Positions 1 through 14,127 are shown, counted from the first letter of the stretch. The stretch is DNA of 64,000 bases from Anisus vortex (GCA_949126835.1 OX421499.1:23064990-23128989), one strand, 5' to 3'. Numbers and translations: made by a program. Notes: generated from the letters alone by a model not told the origin.

Positions 1-355
1 GGCGGTACAGCAACACCAAGGAAGGAAAATATTTTGCCTAGCACCATAGTCTAATAGAGGAGCATAATAATGATTGGGTCTTAGAGTGGATTTTGCTCTT
101 TCTTCTTTCCACACTAAGGTTTACCCAAGAGATCTAATCTTACAGCTAACACACTGTGTAATTTTTATATAACCCATTGCCTCTACTCATTGATATTGAT
201 GTTTCTTTTCACAATGGGGCATGCTACTACTTCTAATTCCTTTTTCTTTTCTTCTTTTTGGCAACATGTGGACTGCACTTCAGAGAGGAGGGCAGCATGC
301 TTAGACAGGGAACACACTTAATTACTAGGCATGTTATAGAGCATTTTTGGGGGGA

Positions 356-660
356 GAGAGGGTTGTGTAGCCAGCACAATGCTGATCTCACCTTTAATAT
401 CGGCAACAGTTGGAGTAAAAATAGTCTGTGCATGCTAACTCACACATTATCATTACATCATATCACATTGTAAGTAACATTATTGTGAGTGAGGATTGTG
501 TAGCCAGCACAATGCTGATCTCACATTTAGACCACTATCAGTAATGGTTGGAGAAAAAATACCTTGTGCATGCTAATGCACAGATACAGTGCATGTAACA
601 TTAATGTGAATGAGGATTGTGTGTCCAGAACAACGTTGGTCTACATTTCACCATCAGGGC
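356..660. repeat. Imperfect tandem repeat, about 125-bp unit, 2.5-3 copies
   Basis: A unit beginning ggttgtgtagccagcacaat recurs at about 360, 493 and 614, followed each time by a similar region with 'gttggag' and 'gtgcatgctaa'. Copies are diverged, the third most. No coding capacity was seen. Confidence 0.7.
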
Positions 661-2693
661 TGTTATCTTCCAGAACCATCTTTGTAGCTTAGTGAACCAA
701 ATGACACCATGAGACCCCCTGGACTGACCTAGATTCAAAACGTTTTGTTTACCCCCCCCCCCCCCCCTTTTCCCCAGCCACCAAATATGCTTTATTTTTC
801 TTTCTACTGTATATGCATAATATAATAATATATTACTATAATATTACTGCAAAAGAGGGCTTGACTATAATTTCTCAATGGAAGTTTTTTGGAGACATTT
901 GCAATGCGCCTGTATGCTCTATTCCTATTATATTAAATTTTTTTTTTTTTGTAAAGTAAAGAATGTAAAGCTATTTATAGTGAACTCATTTTTCTTTGTC
1001 ATGAATATATAATATACACATGTCTTTTTTTAAAGCATAAATGTCAACAACAACTTCTATCTCTTCTTTTTCTTTTTAACTCAATACAAATGACACAATA
1101 TGAATATTTATTTTTGAATGTCCTCAATTTAATTTTTTCAATAGAAAGATTAAAGTGTCTCTTAGAAAGAAACCCATTTCCACCATCCTCGTTCAATCAT
1201 CAACTATGTAAATATAATACAACTTGAGGGGCTAGCACCCCAAGCTATAAGGATATGTTAATGTTTGCAGTGTGACATTTAGCAGAATATTTTAAATAGT
1301 TGGTCAATGAAAAAGACCTTCAATACAAATAGCTACTCCATTAGCAGCTGCTATCGGGGATTCATTCATATACACATTTACATTCTGGGTTTTAAACACA
1401 CTCTCGTATATGCCCAACCAGTAGAGGGGAGAAGCTAGTGACACACATCAGCATTACCAAACCATTGGAGATATAAAAAAATGTAGCTCTTAGAATATAA
1501 TATTTAGAAAATATAACGTGTATGCTGTATGACAATAGACCGAAATGGTGACAGAAGACTTTTTATGTGGTGACTGAAGACCAGAGTGGTGACAGGTAAT
1601 ACTCCGGCACAAAATGTATAATGTACATGGACATACGAAAAATCCATAATGCTACTGATAACTTCAAGCGGGGATCTCTTCCTTACCAAAACAAAACATT
1701 CATTTACAAATATACCCTGAAACGATGAAAAAAGTAAAATGGGCAGGTGGGAACAAGTTCTTGATTTAGTATCTCCAACTAAAAGGCCCCCCCCTCCCTC
1801 TCTTTTTTTCCTTCCTCCCGTGATGCAATTTATCAATAATTCAGTCTCACTTATTGCTTCATCAATAAGTTATATCCCGACTGACAAATAAACAAACAAC
1901 GGCAATAAAAAAAAAACAGCAACATAAAGAAACGTTGCGTACAAAGTATCGGTTGTCAAACACATGAATACACAAAATGGCCTTGTATTAAATGTCACGT
2001 TGGTGAGGTAAACGGGTCGACAATTAAGTGCGACATTCGTCAATTTCCCGTTAACGAGCGGAATGGTAACGGTTAAATGGGAGGAGGCTGATTATGTTTC
2101 CTCATTGTTTTGTTCATTAGTTCTTTTGTTGTTGTTTCGTTTATTTTACTTCATTATTCTAGAGGAAAATGAGAAGGAAGAAAAATAGTGTTTCGCAATA
2201 TATGTGTGCATGTGGCGGCGCAGACAATAAAAATGATATGATTCATAGGCAACGAAGCCACCAACTGATTATATGACGTAAGTCAAATATACAAGTAGTA
2301 AACAAATTAAAAAAAATATATTAAAAAACAACAACAACGTGCAAGCCCACTGATACGATAGATCGGCAAGTGGATCGGCGAGTCAAACAAGTCCAGTGGG
2401 TTTTTGTAGGTTTGCTCATCGGCGGCCGCAAAACATGAGTTTAAAAAAACCCACAACACTAACAAAGCAACATGGAGTTATGATAGTACTTCGGCGTAAC
2501 CGGTTTCGGTATTTCAAACAAAACAAAACTAAAGATAATGTTTCTGGCCGTAGACGTGTTCTACTAGATTAGGTGAAGATAAAGACGAAAGGGAGCGCTG
2601 AAAGAATAAAAACAATAATAGCTTTGAAAGTGGCGGTGGGATAAATTCTAAAAATAGGGTTGGGTAAGTGTAGTATGTGTGTATAGTAAAATT

Positions 2694-2795
2694 AAAGTAG
2701 GCCTATCCCGTATGACCAAATTGGTCCCATAGGGCCGGTGAAGGAGCGCTCACCAGTTTTTGTGTCCACGGCTTACTAGGGGATTGTATATAAAT
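2694..2795 (-). repeat. SINE 3'-end fragment (family 1)
   Basis: Reverse-strand match to the tail of the tRNA-derived SINE seen complete at 15001-15275: a 'gggccggtgaaggagcg' block followed by the complement of the 'ccacagaaactggt' block. The tRNA-like head is absent, consistent with a truncated or decayed copy. Confidence 0.6.
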
Positions 2796-3545
2796 TCTAA
2801 TAATAATAATATTTGTATATACGCTGCCAACAAACATAATGCAAGCTCAGAGCGCATAATAGATCTTATATTATATTGCTAGTTGATTAGTTGTTACCAT
2901 GCACGCGTAAATCGTATTCGTGTGTACGCGACTAATTTAAACACTCGTTAATGGTAACCAATGACAAGAAACCCTTGACTGATATTGAAGACTTAATGGG
3001 CGAAAAATTTGAGATAATTAATTGGTAGACAGAGCTGGTTTAAAGTACCGATAACACGTGCAGTTGAGCGGGCCGACAAGTGCGTTTTAAGGCGCCTACG
3101 AAGATATTCCAAAACAAAGAGATGTGAAAATAATACACTGAATATGTTTTTCAATCAGATGGTCTTATTCCTATTTAGATTTATTAAATGTGGGGAAGGA
3201 AATAACTCTATGTTTACGATTGAAAAAACAAAAACAAATACATGTTCATGTTCGTACAGGGCGTTAAAGCCCCCTGCCTACTTTTCCAGAGTGGCACTAA
3301 GGAGAGCAAATGGGCGGTAATAATTGGGTGAGACTGCTTCAAAATAATCTATAAGTATTAAAACTAATATTGAAATTAAATCCACATATTTAGCTCAGTA
3401 AGAGAACTGAAAGTCCTACAACAGACAACAGTACTAAAACGTGACCTAATAGTCATCCATTTTTTTTTTAGATTCTTAACCTTGATTCTTGAATATGATG
3501 AATAGTTTCCGAGATATGTGGAAATAAATAAATAAATGTGCATAA

Positions 3546-3700
3546 GATAAGATTACTTTATTGATCCAAATAAATGGAAAGTTGACTTGATTACATAATT
3601 TCCGTCTGTCAGCATACTTAAAACAATATTAAAGAGCCATTTGTACTCAAGCACAACAGACATTCGCGCACACTATCATACCATTTATCATGCACTGAAA
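3546..3700. repeat. Dispersed repeat, copy 1
   Basis: About 150 bp starting gattactttattgatccaaa, closely similar to 4063-4225 (same order of blocks through 'cataccatttatca'). A shorter relative lies at 42089-42150. Family unknown. It could be the 3' part of a retroposon, but I saw no diagnostic end. Confidence 0.65.
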
Positions 3701-4062
3701 CAATAGTTTGAGATTCGTCTTTATGAACTTTCAAGAATGCCTGGTTCTGATCTTGCAGTGCGACACGAAACAAGATACTCTTGTAACAGAGATAAAGATT
3801 TATGGTTTTATAGTGTTGATACATCTCTTCTATGATGTTTTAAGCAGGGTAAATTTTGGCAGCAAAACTATGCAGAATGCTTAAGTGGAACTATCTACTG
3901 CAGTTTCACTAATGAATTATGTCACTAATTGCTTTTATTGATTAAGAAATAGCCACATAATCAGATGCATAGCAAATTTTTAGAAGTAAAAGAATGATTG
4001 AAAACTTTGAAATATATGATAGAGTAAAAAGCTTAGGTCCTATAATGTCGAATAATGAAGAA

Positions 4063-4225
4063 ACGATTACTTTAGTGATCCAAACAAATGGAAATTTGAC
4101 TTGATTACAGAAATTACATAAATTCCGTCTTTCAGCATATTTAAAACAATATTAAAGAACCATTTGTACCCAAGCACAATAGACATTCACGCACATTATC
4201 ATACCATTTATCATACTAGAAAAAG
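4063..4225. repeat. Dispersed repeat, copy 2
   Basis: Second copy of the repeat at 3546-3700, in the same orientation about 520 bp downstream, diverged by scattered substitutions and a short insertion near 'acagaaattacataaa'. Confidence 0.65.
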
Positions 4226-7024
4226 TATAATTTAAGAGTCAGGTATTGTATTTTCTGGCTGACTGGCGATTCTTTTGAAAGATTCTCACTGATAGTGGAA
4301 CAAAAGATTCCTAAATCTCTCTGTTCTTGCCCTTATTGAAAGAAGCCGACCACTTCGATTAGATATGATGTAGCTGTCGTGAAGGATTTTTTCACCTTGA
4401 ATTGAACAGATCTCCAAGAGCTGGTAGTTGTGTCTGTGTTGTACTTGTTTATTAGGCGGTCTATCCGGTGATTGTTCAATGTAGTGGCATTACCATACCA
4501 GCAGGTGATTGCGAAGGTGATGATGGTGGGAAGGTGATGATGCTACCAACAGTCGCCGAGTAAAAGAGATTCATTGTGGTTTTCTCTGTACGAAATATGT
4601 TTAGTTTACTAAGACAGACAAGTATTTTATTACAAAGGCCGAATGCTAAAAAAAAACAACGTTATGAGTTCAGATACAAAATAGAAAAAAAAGTCAAAAC
4701 TAGAAATAAGAACTGGCATTTGTTTTTTTGCGCGCTAAACGATGACTTGAAACTTTTATTCGCTCACCAAAATAAAAATTCAGCCAAAATATGCTGATGA
4801 ATATAGCATTACGAGGGTCGCTGTTGCGAAATAATTATTGGCTGACTTTTACCTAAGCCACGTCTGAGCCAGGCGTAATAAGCAACTGTATTACAAATTA
4901 GCATCAACGAATGAGAGATCGGATCGCCACCTGAGCCGCTCGAATGGCTGAATTGGCTCAACAAATAAATTTACCAACAGCCAGGCTAAAACTATCGTGT
5001 AACATACATGATCGCGGATCAGCTTCTGATGGGAGTAAAAGGTTTCAACTGATGACAACTGTTTACCCCCACCCCCCTCCCTCCCTCCAAACACACACAC
5101 TTTTGTGACTTTTGATGAGCTACAATGAAACAAACGTGTGTGTTTGTGGGGGGGGGGGGCACAATATTTTTTTCTCTTTAAAAGTGAATAAAAACGGAGG
5201 TAAATAAAAAGGTAATTTAAATCATAAAATACAATCAGATATAAAACAATAGAATTAACCATAGCTCACAAATAAAAGGAGCCGACCGAGACCGATGGGG
5301 ATATACAGGATTAAGTCAAGTCATAAAAAGTCATAAAAAACAACAACATATAATAACGATAACTGTCCAAAACAAATAATTTTATTACGATTATATATTA
5401 TAATTTTTACGTTTTCTAGGTTGTAGGGTGTTAGTGGGCAATATTTGGTATAAAAATAAGTAATAAGCCAAAACAAGTATTTGACGAGAGCAAAATAATC
5501 CAGTACATAAGAATGAAAATAATTGGTTGGTGGGGGAGGAGGCTTTGTATAAAAGATTCCTTGTTTCTAATGAGGCTTTCAATTTCTCCCTGCTGGTAAC
5601 GTAATTGATATTTGACACGTAACCTGAAATCGCTAAACCCCAAACAGTATCAGTGTAACAATACGCTGTCATGGTGGGGGCCCCCAGCTGGGCCCCCATA
5701 AGCAAATAAGATTCCATTATCTGATAGTAAGGAGCGCTTCTCCCATGCCGCTCAGCGTCCCGAGTCAAGGTGAACTGTGACGCAATACGCGCACTCAGTA
5801 TTGTTGTAAGAAGTGGGCGGTGAGCGGGGGAATAGAGCGGTTAGGGGTAGGGGTAGATACCGTATAGGTGTGTTTTTTTTTTTTTTTACCATCTTTCCAC
5901 TGTGCATGCAGCGCTCTACTGTAACACCATCGTGTACAGATATGTGCGAAAACATGCACGGAGAGCTATTCTGATTAGATCAAGCGATATTGTCTTAGTG
6001 AACTAGCTGTTCCAGGCTTTTTTCAAGACACTACAAGTTGAAAATACTCTCGTCCGTTATGCTACTAACGTAAACTACAGTCTACGCATCAACGCTTTAA
6101 GACATTTGATCTGGCCGAAGTACTGACTCGGTGTCACGCAAAGATACAATGACTTGGATATTTGTGTGTGTGTGTGTGTTTATTGTTTGTACTTTCACGG
6201 GTGAAACAGACCCTACTGTCGAGGTTGAAGTTCTCAAAAATATGCCCGGTGCGTTGTTTTAGTGCAGAGGTGTACATCATTTTTCGTTATTGGGACGTAC
6301 AAGGAATTTGATAATACAATCTGGGGCATCACATTCTCAAGCTTTATTTATCTTATCAATACGGGGAATAATAATTATTAAAAAAAACTGCCGTTAGAAG
6401 CTCTGTGGAGGCCACACAAAACGGCCTAGCGGGTCATGTCTTGGTTCACGAGCCGGCTGTTGCACACCCGCGTTTTAAAATCCTAAACGTGTATACTTTT
6501 ATCTATATTTTTTTCTGCAACAGAAAGTATCACACAAGTCAATAGACGTATTTTACTTTGAATTGGCCAGCGGACAATGCTAATGTTTAACTTATTCTTG
6601 TAATACAAATCAACATGTTATGTGTGCAGACTAAACATTGACACACATTTATTAACACGTGATTTCGCTTGTGACTTGTGTAACTACAGCGTCATCGTTG
6701 TTGTCGTAATGCATGTAATGAAGAACATGCGCAAATAGAGACAATCCGCTGATTAAACAACAACCCCGCAAAAAAAAGGCAACATCATGATGTATTTATT
6801 ACAATGGACTTTCTAATGAGCGAAATAACATCGCTTATCTAAATATAGACGGTGATGACTAAACGACATATGGTGTCTCTCTAGTCAACATTTTATGGTG
6901 AGGACAACGCCAAATGTATCAAGTGCCGAGTTTCAACGAACTAAGTATACAATACTATGGAAGACGGCATTTAGGTTCATATAGAAAGAACCCAAGCCAT
7001 GTTAACATGTAAAACGATAGGCCT

Positions 7025-7181
7025 AAAGTAAAGTACCCTTCGACAAAATTGATCGTAGGGCCGGTGAAGCAGCGTTCAACAGTTTCTGTGGCCATGGCAT
7101 ACTAGGTGATTGTGGGACCACCACAATGTAGAGCCGCCTCTACTTTACCCCAACTAAGGTCAGGTACCCATCAGAGCTGGG
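7025..7181 (-). repeat. SINE fragment (family 1), abuts the minisatellite
   Basis: Reverse-strand SINE tail and middle: complement of 'ggccctatggatcaatt', 'ccacagaaactggtgaacg' and 'acccagctctgatgggta'. The match stops at 'gagctgggt', exactly where the 53-bp tandem repeat begins at 7182. Confidence 0.75.
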
Positions 7182-8079
7182 TCGACTAAATGACACAGCT
7201 TGAGTTCTTAAATTGAAAATGGTGCAACGTACATTCGACTAAATGACACAGCTTGAGTTCTTACATTGAAAATGGTGCAACGTACATTCGACTAAATGAC
7301 ACAGCTTGAGTTCTTAAATTGAAAATGGTGCAACGTACATTCGACTGAATGACACAGCTTGAGTTCTTACATTGAAAATGGTGCAACGTACATTCGACTG
7401 AATGACACAGCTTGAGTTCTTACATTGAAAATGGTGCAACGTACATTCGACTGACTGACACAGCTTGAGTTCTTACATTGAAAATGGTGCAACGTACATT
7501 CGACTGAATGACACAGCTTGAGTTCTTAAATTGAAAATGGTGCAACGTACATTCGACTGAATGACACAGCTTGAGTTCTTACATTGAAAATGGTGCAACG
7601 TACATTCGACTGAATGACACAGCTTGAGTTCTTACATTGAAAATGGTGCAACGTACATTCGACTGAATGACACAGCTTGAGTTCTTACATTGAAAATGGT
7701 GCAACGTACATTCGACTGAATGACACAGCTTGAGTTCTTACATTGAAAATGGTGCAACGTACATTCGACTGAATGACACAGCTTGAGTTGTTACATTGAA
7801 AATGGTGCAACGTACATTCGACTGAATGACACAGCTTGAGTTCTTACATTGAAAATGGTGCAACGTACATTCGACTGACTGACACAGCTTGAGTTCTTAC
7901 ATTGAAAATGGTGCAACGTACATTCGACTGAATGACACAGCTTGAGTTGTTACATTGAAAATGGTGCAACGTACATTCGACTGAATGACACAGCTTGAGT
8001 TGTTACATTGAAAATGGTGCAACGTACATTTGACTGAATGACACAGCTTGAGTTCTTACATTGAAAATGGTGCAACGTA
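7182..8079. repeat. 53-bp minisatellite, about 17 copies
   Basis: A 53-bp unit beginning tcgactgaatgacacagctt and ending gtgcaacgtacat is repeated head to tail for 898 bp. Copies are very similar and differ at a few recurring positions (actaaat/actgaat/actgact; cttac/cttaa/gttac). Variant units are interspersed, which suggests spread by unequal exchange or gene conversion. No reading frame of note runs through it. Confidence 0.95.
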
Positions 8080-8145
8080 AATGCAGTAAGGATCTATCAC
8101 ACTGCTGTTTACAACGTTTACAGTTTACACCTTACCCTGCGGTCG

Positions 8146-8408
8146 TCGGGCATGGTGGTCTCGCGGAAGCCGCGCCGTACCGAATGTCTCGGGTTCGAAT
8201 CCGGGTTTACGCCAGGTTTGATTTTTTTTTTACGGGTCTGGGTCCCTGAGTCTACCCAGCTCTGATGGGTACCATACATTAGTTGGGGAAAGTAAAGTTC
8301 CGGCGGCTGGGCATTGTGCAAGTAACCAGTAACCCACCCTGTATGGCGTGGCCTAAGAAACTTATGAACGCTGCTTCATTTGCCCAAAAGACCTGAAAGG
8401 GATACTTT
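8146..8408 (+). repeat. tRNA-derived SINE (family 1)
   Basis: The tRNA-like head contains a good B box (gggttcgaatccgg). It is followed by the family's conserved body 'gagtctacccagctctgatg' and a diverged tail with 'gacctgaaagggatactt'. It begins about 65 bp after the minisatellite ends. Confidence 0.75.
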
Positions 8409-9969
8409 ATCATAGGCACATTATTGTTTAAAAATAATAATTATTATTTGTATAGCGCTTGTTATCATGCTATTACATTTACCATGCTCCGTGCGATCTT
8501 GATATAAATTGCAATGTCAGATGTATGGGTATGTAAGACACACAGCCACTAGTTGAAGAGAAAGGTCTTTAAATCGTAAGAAAGAATTGTGAATAAATGT
8601 AGGCCTATGTTTCATACAAAATGTTTCTTTGTGATCAACATGAAACCATTTCAACTTTTACTTAGAGCTGGTTTAAGTAATTTGATCTATTTGCTGCCTA
8701 TTCAAAGCTAAAACAGCTGTTGGGGCCCTTAAGAAATGGCTTAGACGGGCTCTTAACGTTAAATTCGTGCATCTACTTAGCGACCCAATGTTTTGCAACG
8801 TAACGTTTGATGCACTGTAGGTGTGCGTCCACGTGGAGATGGATAAGGTAGATGATAAGCATTCAATTTCCCACTTCAACTGAATTATTTCTCAACTACT
8901 TTTGATAATTTGGCTTCGCCGCAACAACCACAAGACATTATCCAACAACATCACACTCCCCCGTCTCCCCACCGTGGGGAACGACGCGAACGCCCCTCGT
9001 GATGTTTTCATTAAATTCTCAAGGTACACGCGCAACACACCAAGTACATGGCAACACACACAAAAAAAACTTATACATAAATACATATTATTATGCACAC
9101 ATAAGCCGCAGTACGACGCCCATCCACCACCCTCCCCCATTCCCCCTCCCACTGCGGGAACAGATGTAGCCACTACTGCATAACTCAATATTGTGCAAAT
9201 ATCTCGCTATTACACATACACCGACCGTGCGTCTAATAATAATAATAAAAAACTAAAAGAAAAAAAAGATAAGTAGATCTACATTATTGTGGAGGTTGAG
9301 GACTGCATGTGGGGATGGAATCACTTCTAATAAGATACGACAGGCCTGTCTAGTGACGATATGTAAAGTAACCCCTCTATAGATTTAAGCAAGGATTATA
9401 TAATGGAGGCCTACAGCTTCCTGTGCAATATACGGAAGGAATAAAAAGACAATCGACAACTATTCAACAACCTTGAAACAATGTGATAAAAGAAAATATA
9501 GACAGGTAGTCCACATCTTTAGTTTTACTCCCATCAGTAATGTGGTGAAACGTTTTATTTTATTACCATCAGTATTCAGAGACGTGAGAAACAGAAAGGT
9601 TGGAAGAAGGGAAGGGAAGGCTGAGGAGAGATTAAACATGTCACACACATGGAGCAAAGAACACACCTTTCCCAACCCCCTCCCCAACCCCCCAAAAATT
9701 ATATTGATACACAGAGCCTAATTGATTCTTTCATACGTGTGTAGCTCGTGGAGAGAGAGAGAGAGGGGGGGGGGGAGATGATGCGAGCAAAAACTCTCGC
9801 CTCGCTCTCCGTTTATTGCCCTTTATAACCAAATGTATGTGCTAACTTTTAGGACTTATTGAACTCATTAGACATAGCCAAAAAGGTCTATAGGTTTATT
9901 CAAGCAAAATACAATTTTCTCAAAAAAGTGCATGTTACTTTTTTTCTCTCCATATATGCCTGTACATAG

Positions 9970-10150
9970 TCTCCGTTTAGATGATAAAGGGCTAGTGAAG
10001 GAGCGTTCACCAATACGTACATAGGGATTGCTCGGCTAGTTTTAAAGCACAGCTGACTTTACATCCCCCAACCCCACCCCCAAATAATGTTAAGTCAAGT
10101 ACACATCACAGCTGGCTAGACTCGGGGACAACCAACGCTCCAGTCACGGG
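9970..10150 (-). repeat. Decayed SINE fragment (family 1)
   Basis: Reverse-strand blocks 'gggctagtgaaggagcgttcacca', 'gactttacatcccccaa' and 'cacatcacagctggctagactc' match the family in order, but with many changes and an inserted C-rich run. Confidence 0.5.
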
Positions 10151-11310
10151 GGAAGGGGGAGCGGGGAAACCATGGCTTCTAACAGGAGTCCTTCATAATG
10201 TCAATGTGAGCGCACTGCCGCTACACCAGCCTTTCAAATGTAAACGCCATAAAGTGAAGACGTGACCATTGATAAAGAAACGTTATCTTTTCCATATGAT
10301 TGATTTTCTGTGAAGTGAAAGAGTGAACACTAACCATCAGTGCCCCATGGCATGCAAAGAGATTGTGTGGTCCGCGAAACACACGCCGCCTTTACTTTCC
10401 GGGTAACAAACCACAAAGATACATGGATAAATGGAGTAGCCTTGTGACCCTTAACCCCCACTCCGACAAAAAAACGAGATAGAGCTCCCATCGGCATCGT
10501 TCTGCCCTGTACTGATAAACGGTGCCGGTTCTTTGACTCCTGGCGCCTTGGGAAGACTGAACTTTGGCGACTTTTTTTTAAGAGTATGATTACAAACATT
10601 TTCACAAGGAGGAAAAAATCGAGTTACTGTTACCCTGAGCTACAAACTAAAACAAAAATTAGTAAATGGTCGAATGCTTCAGACGCGACTGCCAACACAC
10701 AAAGTAGTAACACATTTTTTGCAGCATGCATTGCAAGTATGCAATGGGAAGCAGCGATTCCATTCATTCCACTCACTCACACACACTTACACAGAGTTGT
10801 AGGGCATACTACGCACAACATTCTTTATTTATCTCTGACTGCACTAAGAATAAGATAAGAAGAATTATAAGCAATAACGAAGTTTTAAAAAAATAAGGAT
10901 AACTAACTAATTTGCTAACGGTTGGTTAACCGTTTTATCCCCGTACATCTCTGTTCAGAAGGCAGACATACAGATCTAGGACAGAAAAATAGGGTGGGAG
11001 AGGTTTCATTGTGTGGCAATACAACTGAGGGTGGACATAAGTTAACAAAATCCTAAACCTGGCTAGAACACGAATCTGTTACTACTGATTTACTCTGCAA
11101 ACCTTAGTTGAAAGGCATTTTATTTTTTTTTATTTTTTTATATACATAGAGTCTACAGCCCGGAAATGCCTGGCCTGCTGGTTATATAATAACTAGTTTG
11201 CACCCCAAATACTATATATCTAGATATATAAAAAGCTGTGTGTGTGTTTAACCAATCAAAGTGGTGACCTTATTGCCTCATATTTTACCTTTGCATTTTG
11301 ACTTAGCACA

Positions 11311-11375
11311 TGCGTCCTCGATAGCTCAGTGGATAACGTATCGGACTGCCATGCGGTCGACCCGGGCCCACTAAG
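11311..11375 (+). repeat. tRNA-like sequence, probably a SINE head
   Basis: It has a recognisable A-box-like segment (tagctcagtgg) and an anticodon-loop-like ctgccat, but the B box is broken (gacccgggcccacta instead of GGTTCRANYCC), so a functional tRNA is unlikely. It resembles, on the opposite strand, the head at about 29510-29560. Confidence 0.4.
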
Positions 11376-14031
11376 TCGATCTATAGTTTTGTTTAAAAAA
11401 AATAGATTGTAAATCCACGGACAACAACGTTTTTTTTTAAATAAAAGGACTTGCCTATTTTAACCCGATTACATTATTTATGTTTATATTACTTCCCTAA
11501 ATGTCATCAGGAAAAAAATAATAATTTGTTAATTATTAGATCTAGACTCTACTAGTCTATAGCTTTCTGTTCATTGCAGTTTAAAATTTTTGTATCTGTA
11601 GCTTTTACAGCCCTGTCTACTCCCCCCCCCTCCCTCGGGCAAAGACGGGGAATTCATCTTGTTATAAACATGATAAGAACCAAGGAAATAAGTTGCTAAA
11701 TTCTTGAAGGCCTATAGCTTCAATTGCTACTCATTATAAATCAAGCCTTCTAGTTCGTATGCTCTCATCATGTAGATCTAGCCCAAGCTTAATTTGTATC
11801 AGTTCAGTCGGAAAAGGGAATTACAATAGACTATGTAAACACAATACTGCTGGTTTAATCAGCTATTGATTATAAGTGGACCGCTGACAAGTTAAGCGTC
11901 CTGCCTTTGTGTTTTTTTTTTGTTAAATCTCCCCACATCCACCACCCCACATCAGCATTGTTATAACGAACCTTCAAAAAAAAAAAAAAGGGGGGGGGGG
12001 TAGAGAAGTTAAGGAAACACCGAGAGAAGACAGATGTCGCAATGAATTCAATCGGCTGCTCCATGCGGAAAAGTACGAGTACGAGACACTGGAAAACATC
12101 GATTGTATAATACTAGCTTCTGTTGCAATTTTCTTCAAGTATAGGCCTAATAGTCTCGAAAGAGTGTCAACGTTTGAATTTTAAACAAAAATGGGTGGTT
12201 GGCGGTTGGCCTGTGTTTTGTTTTCTTAGCGCCAACAACAAGTTTAATACACACATTAAAAAAAAATATATAAACTAGAGAACAGCTTTGTTATGATTTA
12301 TCATTATAATTTATCATTATAATTACCGGGTAAGTTATTTATAACGTATGCAATTGCCTTCCCGTATCTAATCTTTCAGTTATGACTAAAGCGAGTGTGT
12401 GTTTTCATATGTGTCAATTGATCGAATGAGTGATTGGATAAAAGAAACAGTCCCTTTTTTTTTCTCTCTCTCTCTCTCGGATGCGCGCGTTAGCTTCAGC
12501 ATGCAAGCGAGCGTTTATCGATCCGGGCGGACTTCATGTACACGATTTACCGACTCGTGACCAGGGGGCCCAACCGAGACACTCTCTGATTCGATCGACC
12601 GAGAAGCAGGTGCTTTGAAAGAAAGACAAAAAAAAATTGACACACACTCACACACACACACGCACGTGCCCTTGCTTCGCGGCATCGACGGTCCCCAAGG
12701 ATTCAAAACAAAGCGCAGGCGCACGAATACTGGCAAGGAGATGTGTGGAGTCTGGTGAGAGCAGCCGCAGAGAAAAAAAAAAGAATTAAATGAGGGCGAA
12801 ACAGTAACAGAGAAAGGCCGTGCACAGACAGGGGGAGGGGAGGGGGTCCTTGCTCATTTAATGTAGTACCGTTGAACGGTTTAGCGTGGCTAAAAGAAGG
12901 GGAATGGGGAGTGAAGTCGTGAGTAGGCTCCTACTTGGCCGTATGCCACACTTATGAACCCACAGGCTATACTATACAATAAGGTCATCTCAGACTGTGG
13001 CCTACAACCTGGGCCTGAATCACAGGATGATTGTTTAAAATGTTTACTGTATGTTTATATGTATGTATATATAATATATGTAATATAATAAAATGAATTC
13101 ATTTTTACAGTCTGACTGTGTTCTAAGTAGGCTACGTGGTCACAAAAGCAAAGGTGCACCTTTTACAAACAAATGTAGCATAGGCCTATCTTGTAGCCCC
13201 CCCCCCACACACACACACATAAAAAAAGAAAAGAACTGCAATTCTATGGAACTTTTTCAAACTCAGACAAAAAATCGTGTTTGCTTTTGGAGTGGGAAAA
13301 CTGGAAAGCTGTTTTGAAAGATTTTATTTTTTACAAACTTCCTTATACCAATAAATTCCATTAATACACTGTTGATACTAACAGCAAGATTAAGTGCATG
13401 AGCAATTTACAAAACTATCCACTATGTCTCTGTCAAATATTTTTTTATTACTGTTTTTGATACAAACAGTTGTTAAATTTGGATTCGATGCCATATTTGT
13501 TGTTTTTTCACGAGCCAAAATAAACAAAAGTGTCCTTTTTTAAATGCTAAAACAAAAAGGTATTCACACCAACTAAGTACAATGGCACAATGGGTGGGCC
13601 GCCAACAGTGTGTGATGTTGGCTTAACATCAAATTAAAGAAAAATAGCACCACCCAGCCCCCTGATAATTTCTAATAATAAACACCCTCCTTTATGTACT
13701 TTAACAAAATATAGGTGTGGAGATAAAGAAAAAAACAAATTTGGGTTTATATGATGTCCAGTGAAGCATAGTTAACCAGCAGTACTTCATGCAAGGAGAT
13801 TGTTTGAACAGTCCAATGCCCAGTTGTATGTACCATCCCTTAACTTTTATAACATACTGGGGTCATTCAACAGACCTGCAGAAAGAAGTCTTGGCGTTCA
13901 ACTGACTTTGAGCCTGAAAGCTTAGGAACATTAACCCAATGCTCTGCCACCAGACAACAACGCCACACATAGAGAGAAAAACTTTACTCATATATAATAT
14001 TAAAAAAAAATTTTAAGGAAAAATTTCTGAC

Positions 14032-14127
14032 CTTTCATTGTTATCCGTGTTGGAACAGCTAACAGTGGTGTTACTAGCAGGCATAACAGATACATGAAAG
14101 ATAATCCATTAAAACGAACTATTGAAG
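14032..14127 (-). CDS. Piezo: Piezo coding exon 2
   Basis: A 96-nt exon, phase 1 at both ends, with acceptor tctttt cacag and donor G|GTCAG. It encodes the first conserved transmembrane helix (FNGLSFMYLL) and the following loop with PTR. Confidence 0.82.

Larger units (their letters stand above)
1..14031 (-). other. Long non-coding stretch, probably intron 2 of Piezo
   Basis: No exon was recognised in this stretch on either strand. The Piezo exon ending at 14032 has a clear splice donor pointing into it, and only about 57 of the gene's roughly 2,500 residues (usual family size) lie to its right, so the next exon is probably beyond the left edge. The stretch holds SINE fragments, a three-copy repeat near 0.4-0.66 kb, a dispersed repeat in two copies (3.5 and 4.1 kb), the 53-bp minisatellite at 7.2-8.1 kb and several homopolymer runs (16 C at 752-767). 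Short CpG-richer patches occur near 8.93-9.0 and 12.48-12.75 kb without supported genes. A short degenerate Piezo exon could have been missed by eye. Confidence 0.55.

Noticed and set aside
5391..5768. 125-residue minus-strand open frame left of Piezo
   Set aside because: It was considered as a further Piezo exon, but shows no Piezo-like helix pattern and no paired splice signals.
8892..9188. Overlapping open frames of 93 and 98 residues on both strands
   Set aside because: Composition is biased (C-rich runs), there is no recognisable motif or splice context, and they probably arise from a locally higher GC content.
10330..10605. 91-residue minus-strand open frame
   Set aside because: No family resemblance and no splice support.
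11311..11375. Possible tRNA gene (ctgccat anticodon-like loop)
   Set aside because: The B box is broken and the stems do not close well. It is better explained as a decayed SINE head.
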